In this document: positions 36,930 through 47,400 of the stretch, one piece after another
Position numbering within the stretch: position 1 is the stretch's first letter
How the letters are laid out: each line of letters opens with the position of its first letter
The notes under the pieces: model-generated
What the model was told of the DNA's origin: nothing
What the model saw: the letters and a program-made list of their open reading frames with translations, nothing else
Database searches by the model: none
Assembly: GCF_022227765.1 (NCBI RefSeq)
Contig: NZ_JAJMLZ010000011.1
Span: 30,772 to 94,771 of the forward strand
Direction: 5' to 3'
DNA length: 64,000 nt
DNA from: Ectothiorhodospira shaposhnikovii
GTDB lineage: Bacteria; Pseudomonadota; Gammaproteobacteria; Ectothiorhodospirales; Ectothiorhodospiraceae
Program-made: the position numbers and the translations under genes

Positions 36930-37823
36930 TTGTCGAAAGCACCACTGCAACGGGGACTGGGGGCCTATCTGGGGCTGGCCGTGGGGGATGCCCTGGGGGC
37001 CACGGTGGAGTTCATGACGCCTCGGGAGATACAGGCCGTTCATGGGGTGCATCGGCGCATCATCGGCGGCGGCTGGCTGAACCTCAAGGCCGGCGCCGTC
37101 ACCGACGACACCACCATGAGCCTGGCCCTGGGCCGGGCGATCCTGGCATCCGGCGACCTGGACGGGGTGGCCATGGCCGAGGCCTTCAGTCAGTGGATGC
37201 GGGATCGTCCGGTGGATATCGGCCATACCGTGCGTCGCGGCATCATCCGGTATCGGCGCACCGGTGAGATCGAGACGCCGCTCAACGACAATGACGCGGG
37301 CAATGGTGCCTGCATGCGGGTCCTGCCCGTGGTGCTGGCGACCCTGGACCAGCCCCTCGATACGCTCCTTGCCGCTTGCCGCCTGCAGGGGCGGATCACC
37401 CACCATCACTCTCTGTCCGACGCGGGGACGGCCTGTGTGGCCACCATGGTGCGGATGGCCGTCCAGGGCCACGGCCCCGCGGATCTGATCCAGGGGCCGG
37501 TGGAGGCGCTGGTGACGGCCCATCCGGAGTTCCGCTTTCGGGGCAAACGGGAGGAGAATCCCAGTGGATTCATCGTCCACACCCTGCGGGCGGTGTTCCA
37601 GGCCCTGTTCGACACGGACAACCTGGAAGACTGCCTGGTGGACGTGGTCAACCGGGGCGGGGATGCGGACACCACCGGGGCCATCGCCGGGATGATCGCC
37701 GGTGCCCTGTACGGTGAGGCCTCCATTCCTCACCCGTGGCGAAGTGCCCTGGATGGCCGGGTGGCGGACGCCGTCGCCACCCAGGCCCGGGCATTGATGG
37801 CGGGTACCTTTCTCCCCGCTTAG
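36930..37823 (+). CDS. draG: ADP-ribosyl-[dinitrogenase reductase] glycohydrolase
   Basis: A 297-residue ADP-ribosylglycohydrolase starting at a TTG at 36930 directly after the nifQ stop, with GGAGG nine bases upstream; the rare start may limit its amount. DraG removes ADP-ribose from Arg101 of NifH and so reactivates nitrogenase. The dinuclear Mn-binding residues are visible in [11 protein letters not shown] near the N terminus and in [14 protein letters not shown] near the C terminus, with [15 protein letters not shown] between. Its place in the nifBQ operon supports a DraG role over a generic ADP-ribosylglycohydrolase. It overlaps the convergent aminotransferase gene by 4 bases. Confidence 0.92.
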   Translation: MSKAPLQRGLGAYLGLAVGDALGATVEFMTPREIQAVHGVHRRIIGGGWLNLKAGAVTDDTTMSLALGRAILASGDLDGVAMAEAFSQWMRDRPVDIGHTVRRGIIRYRRTGEIETPLNDNDAGNGACMRVLPVVLATLDQPLDTLLAACRLQGRITHHHSLSDAGTACVATMVRMAVQGHGPADLIQGPVEALVTAHPEFRFRGKREENPSGFIVHTLRAVFQALFDTDNLEDCLVDVVNRGGDADTTGAIAGMIAGALYGEASIPHPWRSALDGRVADAVATQARALMAGTFLPA

Positions 37824-39010
37824 CCGGCGTATACCCGCAATGCGGCAGGCATGGCGTGGCCGCGCTCGATGGGGGCGTTCATTTCCAGCAGCACCGCTTC
37901 CAGGGCATGCAGGCAGAGTTGCACGTTCTTGCGGTTGCAGCCAAAGCCCATCAGGCCGATGCGCCAGATCTTGCCCGCCAGCGGCCCCAGTCCGGCGCCG
38001 ATTTCCAGGCCGTAGCGCTCCAGCAGCAGACCGCGCACCCGGGCTTCGTCCACGCCGTCGGGCACCTTCACCGCATTGAGTTGGGGCAGGCGGTGGGCCT
38101 CGTCCACCAGCAGGTTCAGACCCATGGCCTCCAGGCCCGCCTTCAGGGCCTCGTGATGATGCCGGTGCCGTGCCCAGGCATTCTCCAGACCTTCTTCCCG
38201 CAGCAGCACCAGGGCCTCGTGGAGGGCATAGAGGGCATTGATGGGGGCGGTGTGGTGATAGGCCCGCTTGGCATTGGGACCCCAGTAGCCCATGACCAGG
38301 TTCAGGTCCATGAACCAGCTCTGCACCGGATGCTTGCGCCCCTTGATGCGGGCCACCGCGGCCTCGCTGAAGCTCACCGGTGCCAGGCCCGGGGTGCAGG
38401 ACAGACACTTCTGGGTACCGGAGTAGATGGCGTCCACGCCCCAGTCGTCCACCCGCAGTTCACAGCCGCCCAGGCCGGTGACGGTGTCCACGATCACCAG
38501 ACAGTCATGGGCATGGGCCACCTGGGTGAGGGTCTTCACATCGGAGCAGGCCCCGGTGGAGGTCTCGGCGTGGACAAAGGCCACCAGACGGGCTTCGGGG
38601 TGGGCCTTGAGGGTGTCTTCCAGCTGCTGGGGGTCCACCGGACGACCCCACTCGCATTCCACCACCACCGGGGTGCCGCCGCAGCGTTCCACGTTCTCCT
38701 TCATGCGCATGCCGAACACGCCGTTGATGCACACCACCACGGTATCGCCGGGTTCCACCAGGTTGACGAAGCAAGTTTCCATGCCGGCGGAACCGGGGGC
38801 GGAGACGGGCAGGGTGAGGGCATTCTGCGTCTGGAAGGCATACTGCAGCAGGCCCTTCATCTGATCCATCATGCCGACGAAGGCAGGGTCCAGGTGGCCG
38901 ATGATGGGGCGGCTCATGGCGGCCAGCACCCGCGGGTTGATATCGGAGGGGCCGGGACCCATCAGGGTGCGAACGGGGGGGTGGAAGGACTGGATGGTCA
39001 TGGTCGGCAC
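37820..39010 (-). CDS. Class V aminotransferase, alanine/serine-glyoxylate type
   Basis: A 396-residue PLP enzyme. The lysine that binds PLP is in [20 protein letters not shown]. Other features are [17 protein letters not shown] at the N terminus, [27 protein letters not shown] and the C-terminal [14 protein letters not shown]. The sequence fits the alanine:glyoxylate/serine:glyoxylate aminotransferase (AGXT/PucG-like) group, which transaminates glyoxylate to glycine. The exact donor is not certain. It lies on the minus strand between draG and purL and has no evident link to nitrogen fixation. Confidence 0.87.
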   Translation of the reverse strand: MPTMTIQSFHPPVRTLMGPGPSDINPRVLAAMSRPIIGHLDPAFVGMMDQMKGLLQYAFQTQNALTLPVSAPGSAGMETCFVNLVEPGDTVVVCINGVFGMRMKENVERCGGTPVVVECEWGRPVDPQQLEDTLKAHPEARLVAFVHAETSTGACSDVKTLTQVAHAHDCLVIVDTVTGLGGCELRVDDWGVDAIYSGTQKCLSCTPGLAPVSFSEAAVARIKGRKHPVQSWFMDLNLVMGYWGPNAKRAYHHTAPINALYALHEALVLLREEGLENAWARHRHHHEALKAGLEAMGLNLLVDEAHRLPQLNAVKVPDGVDEARVRGLLLERYGLEIGAGLGPLAGKIWRIGLMGFGCNRKNVQLCLHALEAVLLEMNAPIERGHAMPAALRVYAG

Positions 39011-39172
39011 GTCCTGTCAGAATTGGTTGTGTATTATGGTAGGAATTTTGCAAATGGCCCGGAGTATACGAAGCCCGCGCCAAGGGCGGCAAGTCGGCGC
39101 AACTCCGTCCCCGTCCCTTGCCGCTTTGCAGTATCATTGCCCCTTTTACGCACCGTAAGTTCGGGGTCATCG

Positions 39173-42100
39173 ATGCTGTGTCTGCCGGGTAGTCCTTCCC
39201 TCTCCACCTTCCGCCGTCAACGCCTGTTGGAGGCCCTGCGCCAAGCGGTGCCGTCCATTACCGCCGTCAGCGCCCGTTTCGAGCACTTCGTGCAGACGGA
39301 GCGGGAACCGAGTGCCCGTGATCGTCAGGTGCTGGAACAGCTGCTGACCTACGGCGGCGGCACCGCCGACGCAGGACGGGGCCGACTGATCCTGGTGGTC
39401 CCCCGCATCGGCACCATCTCCCCCTGGTCCAGCAAGGCCACCGACATCGCCCGCAACTGCGGCCTGGACGGCGTGGTCAGGCGCATCGAGCGGGGCACCG
39501 CCTGGTGGATCGACAGCGACACCCCCTTGGACGCCGATGCCCTGGCACGCATCCTGCCCCTGTTGCATGACCGCATGACCGAAACCGTCCTCCATGAACG
39601 GGACGAGGCGGTGGCCCTGTTCTCCAACGCGGCGCCGGCACCGCTGCGGACGATCCCCCTGGGGGACGACCCCCATGGCGTCCTGGCCCGGGTGAACGGG
39701 GAACTGGGCCTGGCCCTGACCCAGGACGAGATCGACTACCTGGCCGATGCCTACGAGGCCCTGGGCCGGGATCCCTCCGACGTGGAACTGATGATGTTTG
39801 CCCAGGCCAATTCGGAGCACTGCCGCCACAAGATCTTCAACGCGGACTGGGTGATCGACGGCAAGCCCCAGGAAAAATCCCTGTTTGCCATGATCCGCAA
39901 CACCCATGCCCATGCCCCTGAAGGCATCCTCTCCGCCTACCGGGACAACGCTTCGGTGATCCAGGGCCACAAGGCCCGACGCCTGACCCCGGACCCTGTG
40001 AGCGGTGAATACCGGGATCAACCGCTGGACCTGCCCATCATCATGAAGGTGGAGACCCACAACCACCCCACCGCCATCTCCCCGTTCCCCGGTGCCGCCA
40101 CCGGTTCCGGCGGCGAGATCCGCGACGAGGGCGCTACCGGCCGGGGGTCCAAGCCCAAGGCGGGACTCACCGGGTTCTCGGTGTCCAACCTGCGCATCCC
40201 CGGTTTCGAGCAGCCCTGGGAACAGGACTTCGGCAAGCCCGAGCGCATCGAATCCGCTCGCCAGATCATGCTGGACGGCCCCATCGGCGCCGCCGCCTTC
40301 AACAATGAATTCGGCCGTCCCGCCCTGGCGGGCTATTTCCGCACCTACGAGGCCCTGGTGCCCGGCGCGGGAGAACCGGAACTCAAGGGCTATCACAAGC
40401 CCATCATGATCGCCGGCGGCGTCGGCAGCATTCGCGCCGAGCACGTGGAGAAGCTGGCCCTGCCGGAAGGCACCCCCGTGGTGGTGCTGGGCGGCCCGGC
40501 CATGCTCATCGGCCTGGGCGGCGGCGCCGCCTCCTCCATGGCCAGTGGCGAGAGCGCCCTGGAACTGGATTTCGCCTCCGTGCAGCGGGGCAATCCGGAG
40601 ATCGAGCGCCGCTGCCAGGAGGTCATCGACCGCTGTACCGCCCTGGGCGCGGATAACCCCATCCTCTCCATCCATGACGTGGGGGCCGGTGGCCTGTCCA
40701 ATGCCATCCCCGAGATCCTCAATGACGCCGGCCGCGGTGGCAGCATCGAGCTGCGCACCGTGCCCTCCGACGAGCCGGGCCTGTCCCCCATGGAGATCTG
40801 GTGCAACGAGGCCCAGGAACGTTACGTCCTGGCCATCGACGCCCGCCGCCTGGAGGCCTTCACCGCCCTGTGCGAACGGGAGCGGGCGCCCTTTGCCGTG
40901 GTGGGCACGGCCACCGCCGAACAGCGTCTATTGGTGGGCGATGCCCTGTTCGCCAATCACCCCGTGGACCTGCCCATGGAAGTGCTACTGGGCAAGCCCC
41001 CGAAGATGCTTCGGGACGTGCATCATCGCAGTTTCCAGAAACCGGAGGTGGATACCTCGGTCATGGATCTGGGCGAGGCCGTGCGCCGAGTACTGCGTCT
41101 GCCCGCCGTGGCCTCCAAGTCCTTCCTCATCACCATTGGCGACCGCACCGTGACCGGGCTCGTGACCCGGGATCAGATGGTCGGCCCCTGGCAGGTACCG
41201 GTGGCGGACGTGGCGGTCACCGCCAGCGATTACTGGTCTTACACCGGCGAAGCCATGGCCATGGGGGAACGGACCCCCATCGCCCTGGTGCATCCCGCCG
41301 CTTCCGGCCGCATGGCCATCGGCGAGGCCATCACCAACATGGCCGCGGCGGCGGTGGACGACCTGTCCCTGATCCGCCTCTCCGCCAACTGGATGGCCGC
41401 GGCGGGTCATCCGGGGGAGGACGCGGCCCTGTTCGACACCGTCAGGGCCGTGGGAGAGGAACTGTGCCCCCGCCTGGGCATTGCCATTCCGGTGGGCAAG
41501 GACTCCCTGTCCATGCGCACGGTCTGGCAACAGGACGGCGAGGAGCGGGTGATGACCGCGCCCCTGTCCCTGATCATCTCCGCCTTTGCCCCGGTGAGCG
41601 ACGTGCGCAACACCCTCACGCCGGCGCTGGTCACCGACCAGGGCGATACCGACCTGATCCTCATCGACCTGGGCAAGGGCCAGCGCCGTCTGGCCGGTTC
41701 CGCCCTGGCCCAGGTGTTCGGCCAGGTGGGGCATCATGCCCCGGATCTGGATGATCCGGACATGCTCAAGCGCTTCTTCGCCGCGATTCAGGAACTCAAT
41801 CGGGAGGGCTACCTGCTGGCCTATCACGACCGTTCCGACGGCGGGCTGCTGGCTACCCTGTGCGAGATGGCCTTTGCCGGCCGCACCGGCGTCACCGTCC
41901 ATCTGGATGACCTGGGCGAGGACGACCACGCCGCCCTGTTCTGCGAGGAGCTGGGTGCGGTGGTGCAGGTGCATCATGACGCCGTGGAAGACGTGCTGGC
42001 GGTACTCCATGGCGCCGGTCTGGGCCATCATAGCCACGTCATCGGCACCCTCAACGACGACCAGGCCATCGTCCTGCGTCGGGGCCACGACATCCTGTTC

Positions 42101-43063
42101 CAGGCCCCCCGCGGCAAGCTGTACCAGTGCTGGGCCGAAACCAGTTACCGCATGCAGGCCCTGCGGGATGATCCCGACTGCGCCCGGGAGGCCTTCGAGG
42201 CGCTGGCCGACGACGGCGACCCCGGCCTGTCCCCGGTGCTGGGCTTTGACCCGTCCGAGGACCCGGCCCTGCCGTTCATCCAGACCGGTACCCGTCCCCG
42301 GGTGGCGATCCTGCGGGAGCAGGGGGTGAACGGTCAGGTGGAGATGGCCGCGGCCTTCCACCTGTCCGGCTTTGCCGCCGTGGACGTGCACATGACCGAC
42401 CTCATCGAGGGTCGGGTGGATCTGGCGGACTTCCGCGGCCTGGTGGCCTGCGGCGGTTTCTCTTACGGCGACGTGCTGGGCGCCGGTGGCGGCTGGGCCC
42501 GTTCCATCCTGTTCAACCCCCGCCTGCGGGAGGCCTTCCAGACCTTCTTCCACCGGCCGGACACCTTCTCCCTGGGGGTGTGCAACGGCTGCCAGATGCT
42601 GTCCCAGCTCAAGGACCTGATTCCCGGTGCCGGACACTGGCCCCGTTTCGAGCGCAACCGCTCGGAGCAGTTCGAGGCCCGCCTGTCCCTGGTGGAAGTG
42701 ATGCCCAGCCCCTCGGTGCTGCTCAGGGGCATGGAAGGCTCCCGGTTGCCCATCGCCGTGGCCCACGGCGAGGGCAGGGCGGACTTCGGCGGCGACTCGG
42801 CCGAAGGGGTGATGGACTCGGGGCTGGTGTCCCTGCGCTATGTGGACAATCGGGGCGAGCCGGCCCGGCGCTATCCGGCCAACCCCAACGGTTCGCCCCT
42901 GGGCATCACCGGGCTGACCACGGAGGATGGCCGGGTGACCATCATGATGCCCCACCCGGAGCGGGTGTTCCGCACCGTGCAGTATTCCTGGCATCCCCGT
43001 GACTGGGCCGAGGACGGCCCGTGGTTGCGGATGTTCAGAAATGCCCGGGTCTGGGTGGGCTGA
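39173..43063 (+). CDS. purL: Phosphoribosylformylglycinamidine synthase (single-chain)
   Basis: A 1296-residue enzyme from the ATG at 39173, the usual length of the large proteobacterial PurL. It converts FGAR and glutamine to FGAM in purine synthesis. Order of domains: PurS-like N terminus, linker, synthetase halves with [20 protein letters not shown] and the ATP site [10 protein letters not shown], and a C-terminal class I glutaminase (from about residue 1040) with nucleophile [13 protein letters not shown] and catalytic PHPER plus AHGEG. A long open frame running upstream is antisense to the aminotransferase. The stop overlaps the next start (TGATG). Confidence 0.98.
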   Translation: MLCLPGSPSLSTFRRQRLLEALRQAVPSITAVSARFEHFVQTEREPSARDRQVLEQLLTYGGGTADAGRGRLILVVPRIGTISPWSSKATDIARNCGLDGVVRRIERGTAWWIDSDTPLDADALARILPLLHDRMTETVLHERDEAVALFSNAAPAPLRTIPLGDDPHGVLARVNGELGLALTQDEIDYLADAYEALGRDPSDVELMMFAQANSEHCRHKIFNADWVIDGKPQEKSLFAMIRNTHAHAPEGILSAYRDNASVIQGHKARRLTPDPVSGEYRDQPLDLPIIMKVETHNHPTAISPFPGAATGSGGEIRDEGATGRGSKPKAGLTGFSVSNLRIPGFEQPWEQDFGKPERIESARQIMLDGPIGAAAFNNEFGRPALAGYFRTYEALVPGAGEPELKGYHKPIMIAGGVGSIRAEHVEKLALPEGTPVVVLGGPAMLIGLGGGAASSMASGESALELDFASVQRGNPEIERRCQEVIDRCTALGADNPILSIHDVGAGGLSNAIPEILNDAGRGGSIELRTVPSDEPGLSPMEIWCNEAQERYVLAIDARRLEAFTALCERERAPFAVVGTATAEQRLLVGDALFANHPVDLPMEVLLGKPPKMLRDVHHRSFQKPEVDTSVMDLGEAVRRVLRLPAVASKSFLITIGDRTVTGLVTRDQMVGPWQVPVADVAVTASDYWSYTGEAMAMGERTPIALVHPAASGRMAIGEAITNMAAAAVDDLSLIRLSANWMAAAGHPGEDAALFDTVRAVGEELCPRLGIAIPVGKDSLSMRTVWQQDGEERVMTAPLSLIISAFAPVSDVRNTLTPALVTDQGDTDLILIDLGKGQRRLAGSALAQVFGQVGHHAPDLDDPDMLKRFFAAIQELNREGYLLAYHDRSDGGLLATLCEMAFAGRTGVTVHLDDLGEDDHAALFCEELGAVVQVHHDAVEDVLAVLHGAGLGHHSHVIGTLNDDQAIVLRRGHDILFQAPRGKLYQCWAETSYRMQALRDDPDCAREAFEALADDGDPGLSPVLGFDPSEDPALPFIQTGTRPRVAILREQGVNGQVEMAAAFHLSGFAAVDVHMTDLIEGRVDLADFRGLVACGGFSYGDVLGAGGGWARSILFNPRLREAFQTFFHRPDTFSLGVCNGCQMLSQLKDLIPGAGHWPRFERNRSEQFEARLSLVEVMPSPSVLLRGMEGSRLPIAVAHGEGRADFGGDSAEGVMDSGLVSLRYVDNRGEPARRYPANPNGSPLGITGLTTEDGRVTIMMPHPERVFRTVQYSWHPRDWAEDGPWLRMFRNARVWVG

Positions 43064-43803
43064 TGCCGAAGGCCGCCCCCCAGGTCTCCCTCGTCATTCC
43101 CGCCTGGAACGAGGCCGAGCTGCTGGGGCGCACCCTGGACAACCTCCGGCAGGCCTGTGACGGCCTGCCGGAGTCGTATGAAATCATCGTCGTCGACAAC
43201 GATTCCGACGACGACACCCCCGACATCGCCCGGGCGGCAGGTGCCGTCGTGGTGCATGAGCCGGTGCGTCGTATCGCCCGCGCCCGCAATGCGGGGGCCA
43301 AAGTGGCGCGGGGGCATTGGCTGATCTTCGTGGATGCCGATACCTGGCCGCCCCGGGCGCTGCTGCGGGCCAGCCTGGACGCCCTGGCCTCGGGGGAGGT
43401 CTGCGCCGGGGGCGCCCGGCTGGAGTTCGACCACCTGGAGTACGGGTTCTATCGTCTGGGGAGCCGGTTCTGGAACTGGCTGTCCCTGAGACTGGGGCTG
43501 GTGGCCGGGTGCTATGTCTTCTGCACCCGGGAGGCCTTCCAGGCCGTGGGCGGCTTCAGTGAAAAGGTCTATGCGGGGGAGGAGGTGTTCCTGTCCCGCC
43601 GCCTCAAGCGCTGGGGGCGCCGCCGCGGGCAGCGGTTTCGCGTGCTGCCGGAACCGACGGTGCGGACCTCGGGGCGCAAGGCCCAGTGGTTTTCTCCCTG
43701 GCAGCACTTTCTGGTGACGGCGACGGTGCTGCTGGTGCCCTTTGCCCTACGCTCCCGCCGCCTCACCTGGTTCTGGTACCGCAGGCCGACACAAAAGCCC
43801 TGA
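43063..43803 (+). CDS. Family 2 glycosyltransferase
   Basis: A 246-residue GT-A fold protein whose ATG at 43063 overlaps the purL stop (TGATG). Opening VSLVIPAWNEAELLGRTLDN, the segment IIVVDNDSDDDTPDIA and the DXD-like FVDADTWPP are typical of GT2 enzymes. GGFSEKVYAGEEVFLSRRLK carries the acceptor-side EEV-L-RR pattern. A hydrophobic stretch near residues 212-230 may associate it with the membrane. The sugar donor and acceptor are unknown. Coupling to purL looks like transcriptional convenience rather than a shared pathway. Confidence 0.85.
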   Translation: MPKAAPQVSLVIPAWNEAELLGRTLDNLRQACDGLPESYEIIVVDNDSDDDTPDIARAAGAVVVHEPVRRIARARNAGAKVARGHWLIFVDADTWPPRALLRASLDALASGEVCAGGARLEFDHLEYGFYRLGSRFWNWLSLRLGLVAGCYVFCTREAFQAVGGFSEKVYAGEEVFLSRRLKRWGRRRGQRFRVLPEPTVRTSGRKAQWFSPWQHFLVTATVLLVPFALRSRRLTWFWYRRPTQKP

Positions 43804-43811
43804 GGGGCTTT
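43794..43811. terminator. Hairpin between the glycosyltransferase and draT
   Basis: AAAGCCC, TGAG, GGGCTTT: a 7-bp stem with A-run before and T-run after, so it can terminate both convergent genes. It overlaps the stop codons of both. Confidence 0.65.
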
Positions 43812-44643
43812 ATATCAGGCTCACCTTCACCCGATACACCCCGCCGATCACCAGGTGCTCTCCCTCGCCCTGCAGTACCCCCGGCAACAGGTCCTGGAAG
43901 CAGCAGACCTTGGCCGTCGGCACCTTCACCGTCAGGATGTAGTCCCCGAACTCGTCCGCCCGTTCCCGCACCGCGCTGAAGGCATTCACGTTATTCAACA
44001 GCACCAGGGCTTCGCCACCGGGCAGATGGGCCAGCACCTCGTGGTCCGCCAGCCGGTTCACGCCCCGGTACAGGGTGAGATGGGTGCGCTCGGGTGCCCG
44101 CCGTCGCAGCTCGTACTGGGTATAGGAGTACAGCAGGTCCAGCTGTGATTCCAGGGCGTTGGTGTTGTAGACCCCGCCCGCCCGTTCCTGCATGAACCGC
44201 CCATAGGCCAGTGACTCCGCATCCGGCAGGGGTTCGCGGTGAAAACGGGTGATCAGTCCGAAACGGGATTCCGCCCAGCCCTTGAGGACCGCCGCCTCCC
44301 GGCCGTCCGGGTTGAACCACCAGCCCCGGAGGGTGCGCAGGTAGTCCGCCCGTCCCCGTCCGCCGGCTTCCCCCTCCGCCAGCCCGCAGGCCGCCGGATC
44401 ATCCAGGCAGAAATGACCCCGCATGTAGGCCATGAAGTCATGGATGCGGACCGCCGGCTCGTCCAGCCCGTCCAGATGACGCCACAAATCCCCGTGCAGT
44501 GCCCGGACCCCGTCCAGCTCCAGCGGGGCGGGGTGGTCCTGAAAGGTGAGACTGCCCAGGATCACCGCGGGCAGATTGCAGCGATTGATGGGCAGGCGGG
44601 CCGCGGCGGGCAGGGAAGGGGGGGGCGGGGTGTCGTTATCCAT
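43810..44643 (-). CDS. draT: NAD+-dinitrogenase-reductase ADP-D-ribosyltransferase
   Basis: A 277-residue DraT. It transfers ADP-ribose from NAD+ to Arg101 of one NifH subunit after ammonium or darkness and switches nitrogenase off. Family segments visible are RLPINRCNLPAVILGSLTFQ at the N terminus, HDFMAYMRGHFCLDD, ESRFGLITRFHREP, and HLTLYRGVNRLADHEVL with the NAD-binding Arg. Length agrees with the family (about 270-290). It is transcribed away from nifH, and the NifA site of nifH overlaps its start codon. draG is 6 kb away rather than adjacent. Confidence 0.95.
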   Translation of the reverse strand: MDNDTPPPPSLPAAARLPINRCNLPAVILGSLTFQDHPAPLELDGVRALHGDLWRHLDGLDEPAVRIHDFMAYMRGHFCLDDPAACGLAEGEAGGRGRADYLRTLRGWWFNPDGREAAVLKGWAESRFGLITRFHREPLPDAESLAYGRFMQERAGGVYNTNALESQLDLLYSYTQYELRRRAPERTHLTLYRGVNRLADHEVLAHLPGGEALVLLNNVNAFSAVRERADEFGDYILTVKVPTAKVCCFQDLLPGVLQGEGEHLVIGGVYRVKVSLI

Positions 44644-44646
44644 ACA
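44631..44646 (+). promoter_or_regulatory. NifA upstream activator site for nifH, overlapping the draT start
   Basis: TGT at 44631-44633 and ACA at 44644-44646 with 10 bases between. It lies 99 bases upstream of the -24 element of nifH. The draT ATG (44641-44643 on the opposite strand) is inside it. Confidence 0.78.
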
Positions 44647-44744
44647 GAACCGGGGTCTTTGTCGTGTATCTCACGTCCGGTGTTGGACGGTCTGATGATT
44701 ATTTTTATTTTATTAAACAGTGGTTTATGTATTTATTTTCGGTC

Positions 44745-44760
44745 TGGCACGGGGATTGCT
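44745..44760 (+). promoter_or_regulatory. Sigma-54 (-24/-12) promoter of nifH
   Basis: TGGCAC at 44745-44750 and TTGCT at 44756-44760 give a full consensus match with GG-N10-GC spacing. The upstream 60 bases are AT-rich, unlike the surroundings, which may ease bending. The nifH ATG is 57 bases downstream. Confidence 0.95.
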
Positions 44761-44762
44761 GA

Positions 44763-45698
<936 letters not shown>

Positions 45699-45708
45699 GG
45701 GGCTGGGC

Positions 45709-45740
45709 CGGAAGGGAGGTGCCCCGAGGGGGGCCTTCCG
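45709..45740 (+). promoter_or_regulatory. Intercistronic hairpin between nifH and nifD
   Basis: CGGAAGG at 45709-45715 pairs with CCTTCCG at 45734-45740; the interior contains a further GCCCC/GGGGC pairing. There is no T-run, so it is more likely an RNA-stability or attenuation element than a full terminator. Confidence 0.6.
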
Positions 45741-45831
45741 CTGGCAGGCGCGCCGCAACGCGGCGTGTTCATGAGCATTCCACCTGGCGCGTGTCCACGG
45801 ATAAGTGGCGGCGCAAGAGGAGCAAATCGCA

Positions 45832-47301
45832 ATGTGCGCAATGAAACGCGAAGAAGCCGAGGCCCTGATCCAGGAAGTCCTCGAGGTCTATCCGGAGAAG
45901 GCCCGGAAGGACCGTGCCAAGCACCTGGCCGTCAGTGACCCCAATGTCGAACAGGCCAAGAAGTGCATCGTCTCCAACCGTAAGTCGGTGCCCGGGGTGA
46001 TGACCATCCGCGGTTGTGCCTACGCCGGTTCCAAGGGCGTGGTCTGGGGCCCCATCAAGGACATGGTCCATATCTCCCACGGCCCCGTCGGCTGCGGCCA
46101 GTATTCCCGCGCCGGTCGCCGCAACTACTACACCGGCCACACCGGCATCAACGCCTTCGGCACCATGAACTTCACCTCGGACTTCCAGGAGAAGGACATC
46201 GTCTTCGGCGGCGACAAGAAGTTGGAAAAGCTCATCGACGAGATCCAGACCCTGTTTCCCCTGCACAAGGGCATCAGCATCCAGTCCGAGTGTCCGGTGG
46301 GCCTGATCGGTGACGACATCGAGTCCGTCTCCAAGAAGAAGGCCAAGGAACTGGACAAGCCGGTGGTGCCGCTGCGCTGCGAGGGTTTCCGTGGCGTGTC
46401 CCAGTCCCTGGGTCACCACATCGCCAACGATGCCATCCGCGACTGGGTGCTGCCCAACCGCGATGACGATGCCAGCTTCGAATCCACCCCCTACGACGTG
46501 GCCCTGACCGGCGACTACAACATCGGCGGCGACGCCTGGGCCTCCCGCATCCTGCTGGAGGAAATGGGTCTGCGGGTGGTGGCCCAGTGGTCCGGCGACG
46601 GCACCATTTCCGAGCTGGAACTGGCCCCCAAGGCCAAGGTGAACCTGCTGCACTGCTATCGCTCCATGAACTACCTGGCCCGCCACATGGAAGAGAAGTA
46701 CGGGATCCCGTGGATGGAATACAACTTCTTCGGTCCCACCAAGATCGCCGAGAGCCTGCGCAAGATTGCCGCGCTGTTCGACGAGAAGATCCAGGAAGGG
46801 GCGGAGCGGGTGATTGCCAAGTACACCCCCGAGATGAACGCCATCATCGAGAAGTACCGTCCGCGCCTGGAAGGCAAGAAGGTGATGCTCTACGTGGGTG
46901 GCCTGCGCCCCCGTCACGTGGTGGGCGCCTACGAGGACCTGGGCATGGAAGTGGTGGGTGCCGGTTACGAGTTCGCCCACAACGACGACTACGACCGCAC
47001 CATCAAGGACCTGGGTGAGGGCACCCTGCTGTACGACGACGTCACCGGCTACGAGCTGGAGGAATTCGTCAAGCGGGTACGGCCCGACCTGGTGGGTTCC
47101 GGGATCAAGGAGAAATACATCTTCCAGAAGATGGGCATTCCCTTCCGGCAGATGCACTCCTGGGATTACTCCGGTCCCTACCACGGCTATGACGGCTTTG
47201 CCATCTTCGCCCGGGACATGGACATGACCCTGAACAATCCCTGCTGGGACAAGCTTCAGGCCCCGTGGAAGAAGGCCGCAGCGGCTGCCAAGGCCGCCTG
47301 A
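45832..47301 (+). CDS. nifD: Nitrogenase molybdenum-iron protein alpha chain
   Basis: A 489-residue protein from the ATG at 45832, which has GAGGAG eleven bases upstream; an in-frame GTG at 45805 has none. All cofactor ligands fall at the Azotobacter numbers: Cys62, Cys88 and Cys154 for the P-cluster, Cys275 (LLHCYRSMN) and His442 ([10 protein letters not shown]) for FeMo-co, and Gln191 and His195 ([10 protein letters not shown]) at the substrate face. With NifK it forms the alpha2beta2 dinitrogenase. This is a molybdenum enzyme, not a V- or Fe-only one. Confidence 0.99.
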   Translation: MCAMKREEAEALIQEVLEVYPEKARKDRAKHLAVSDPNVEQAKKCIVSNRKSVPGVMTIRGCAYAGSKGVVWGPIKDMVHISHGPVGCGQYSRAGRRNYYTGHTGINAFGTMNFTSDFQEKDIVFGGDKKLEKLIDEIQTLFPLHKGISIQSECPVGLIGDDIESVSKKKAKELDKPVVPLRCEGFRGVSQSLGHHIANDAIRDWVLPNRDDDASFESTPYDVALTGDYNIGGDAWASRILLEEMGLRVVAQWSGDGTISELELAPKAKVNLLHCYRSMNYLARHMEEKYGIPWMEYNFFGPTKIAESLRKIAALFDEKIQEGAERVIAKYTPEMNAIIEKYRPRLEGKKVMLYVGGLRPRHVVGAYEDLGMEVVGAGYEFAHNDDYDRTIKDLGEGTLLYDDVTGYELEEFVKRVRPDLVGSGIKEKYIFQKMGIPFRQMHSWDYSGPYHGYDGFAIFARDMDMTLNNPCWDKLQAPWKKAAAAAKAA

Positions 47302-47307
47302 AACTGA

Positions 47308-47336
47308 CCGTGGCGCCGCCGCAACCGGCGTCACGG
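47308..47336 (+). promoter_or_regulatory. Intercistronic hairpin between nifD and nifK
   Basis: CCGTGGCGCCG at 47308-47318 and CGGCGTCACGG at 47326-47336 pair at 10 of 11 positions around a 7-base loop. No T-run follows. It probably stabilises the processed nif transcript. Confidence 0.55.
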
Positions 47337-47400
47337 CCACCGACAGATGTCATTCCAGACCGTTCGTCCACAGATTGGTGGCGCGGCAGGAGAAATCACC

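Noticed and set aside
37736..39172. Upstream extension of the purL frame
   Set aside because: It is antisense to the aminotransferase and would give a PurL far longer than the family; ATG at 39173 gives the usual 1296 residues.
40985..42994. Minus-strand frame of about 670 codons
   Set aside because: It is antisense to purL and has low-complexity, His/Gly-rich composition with no domain.
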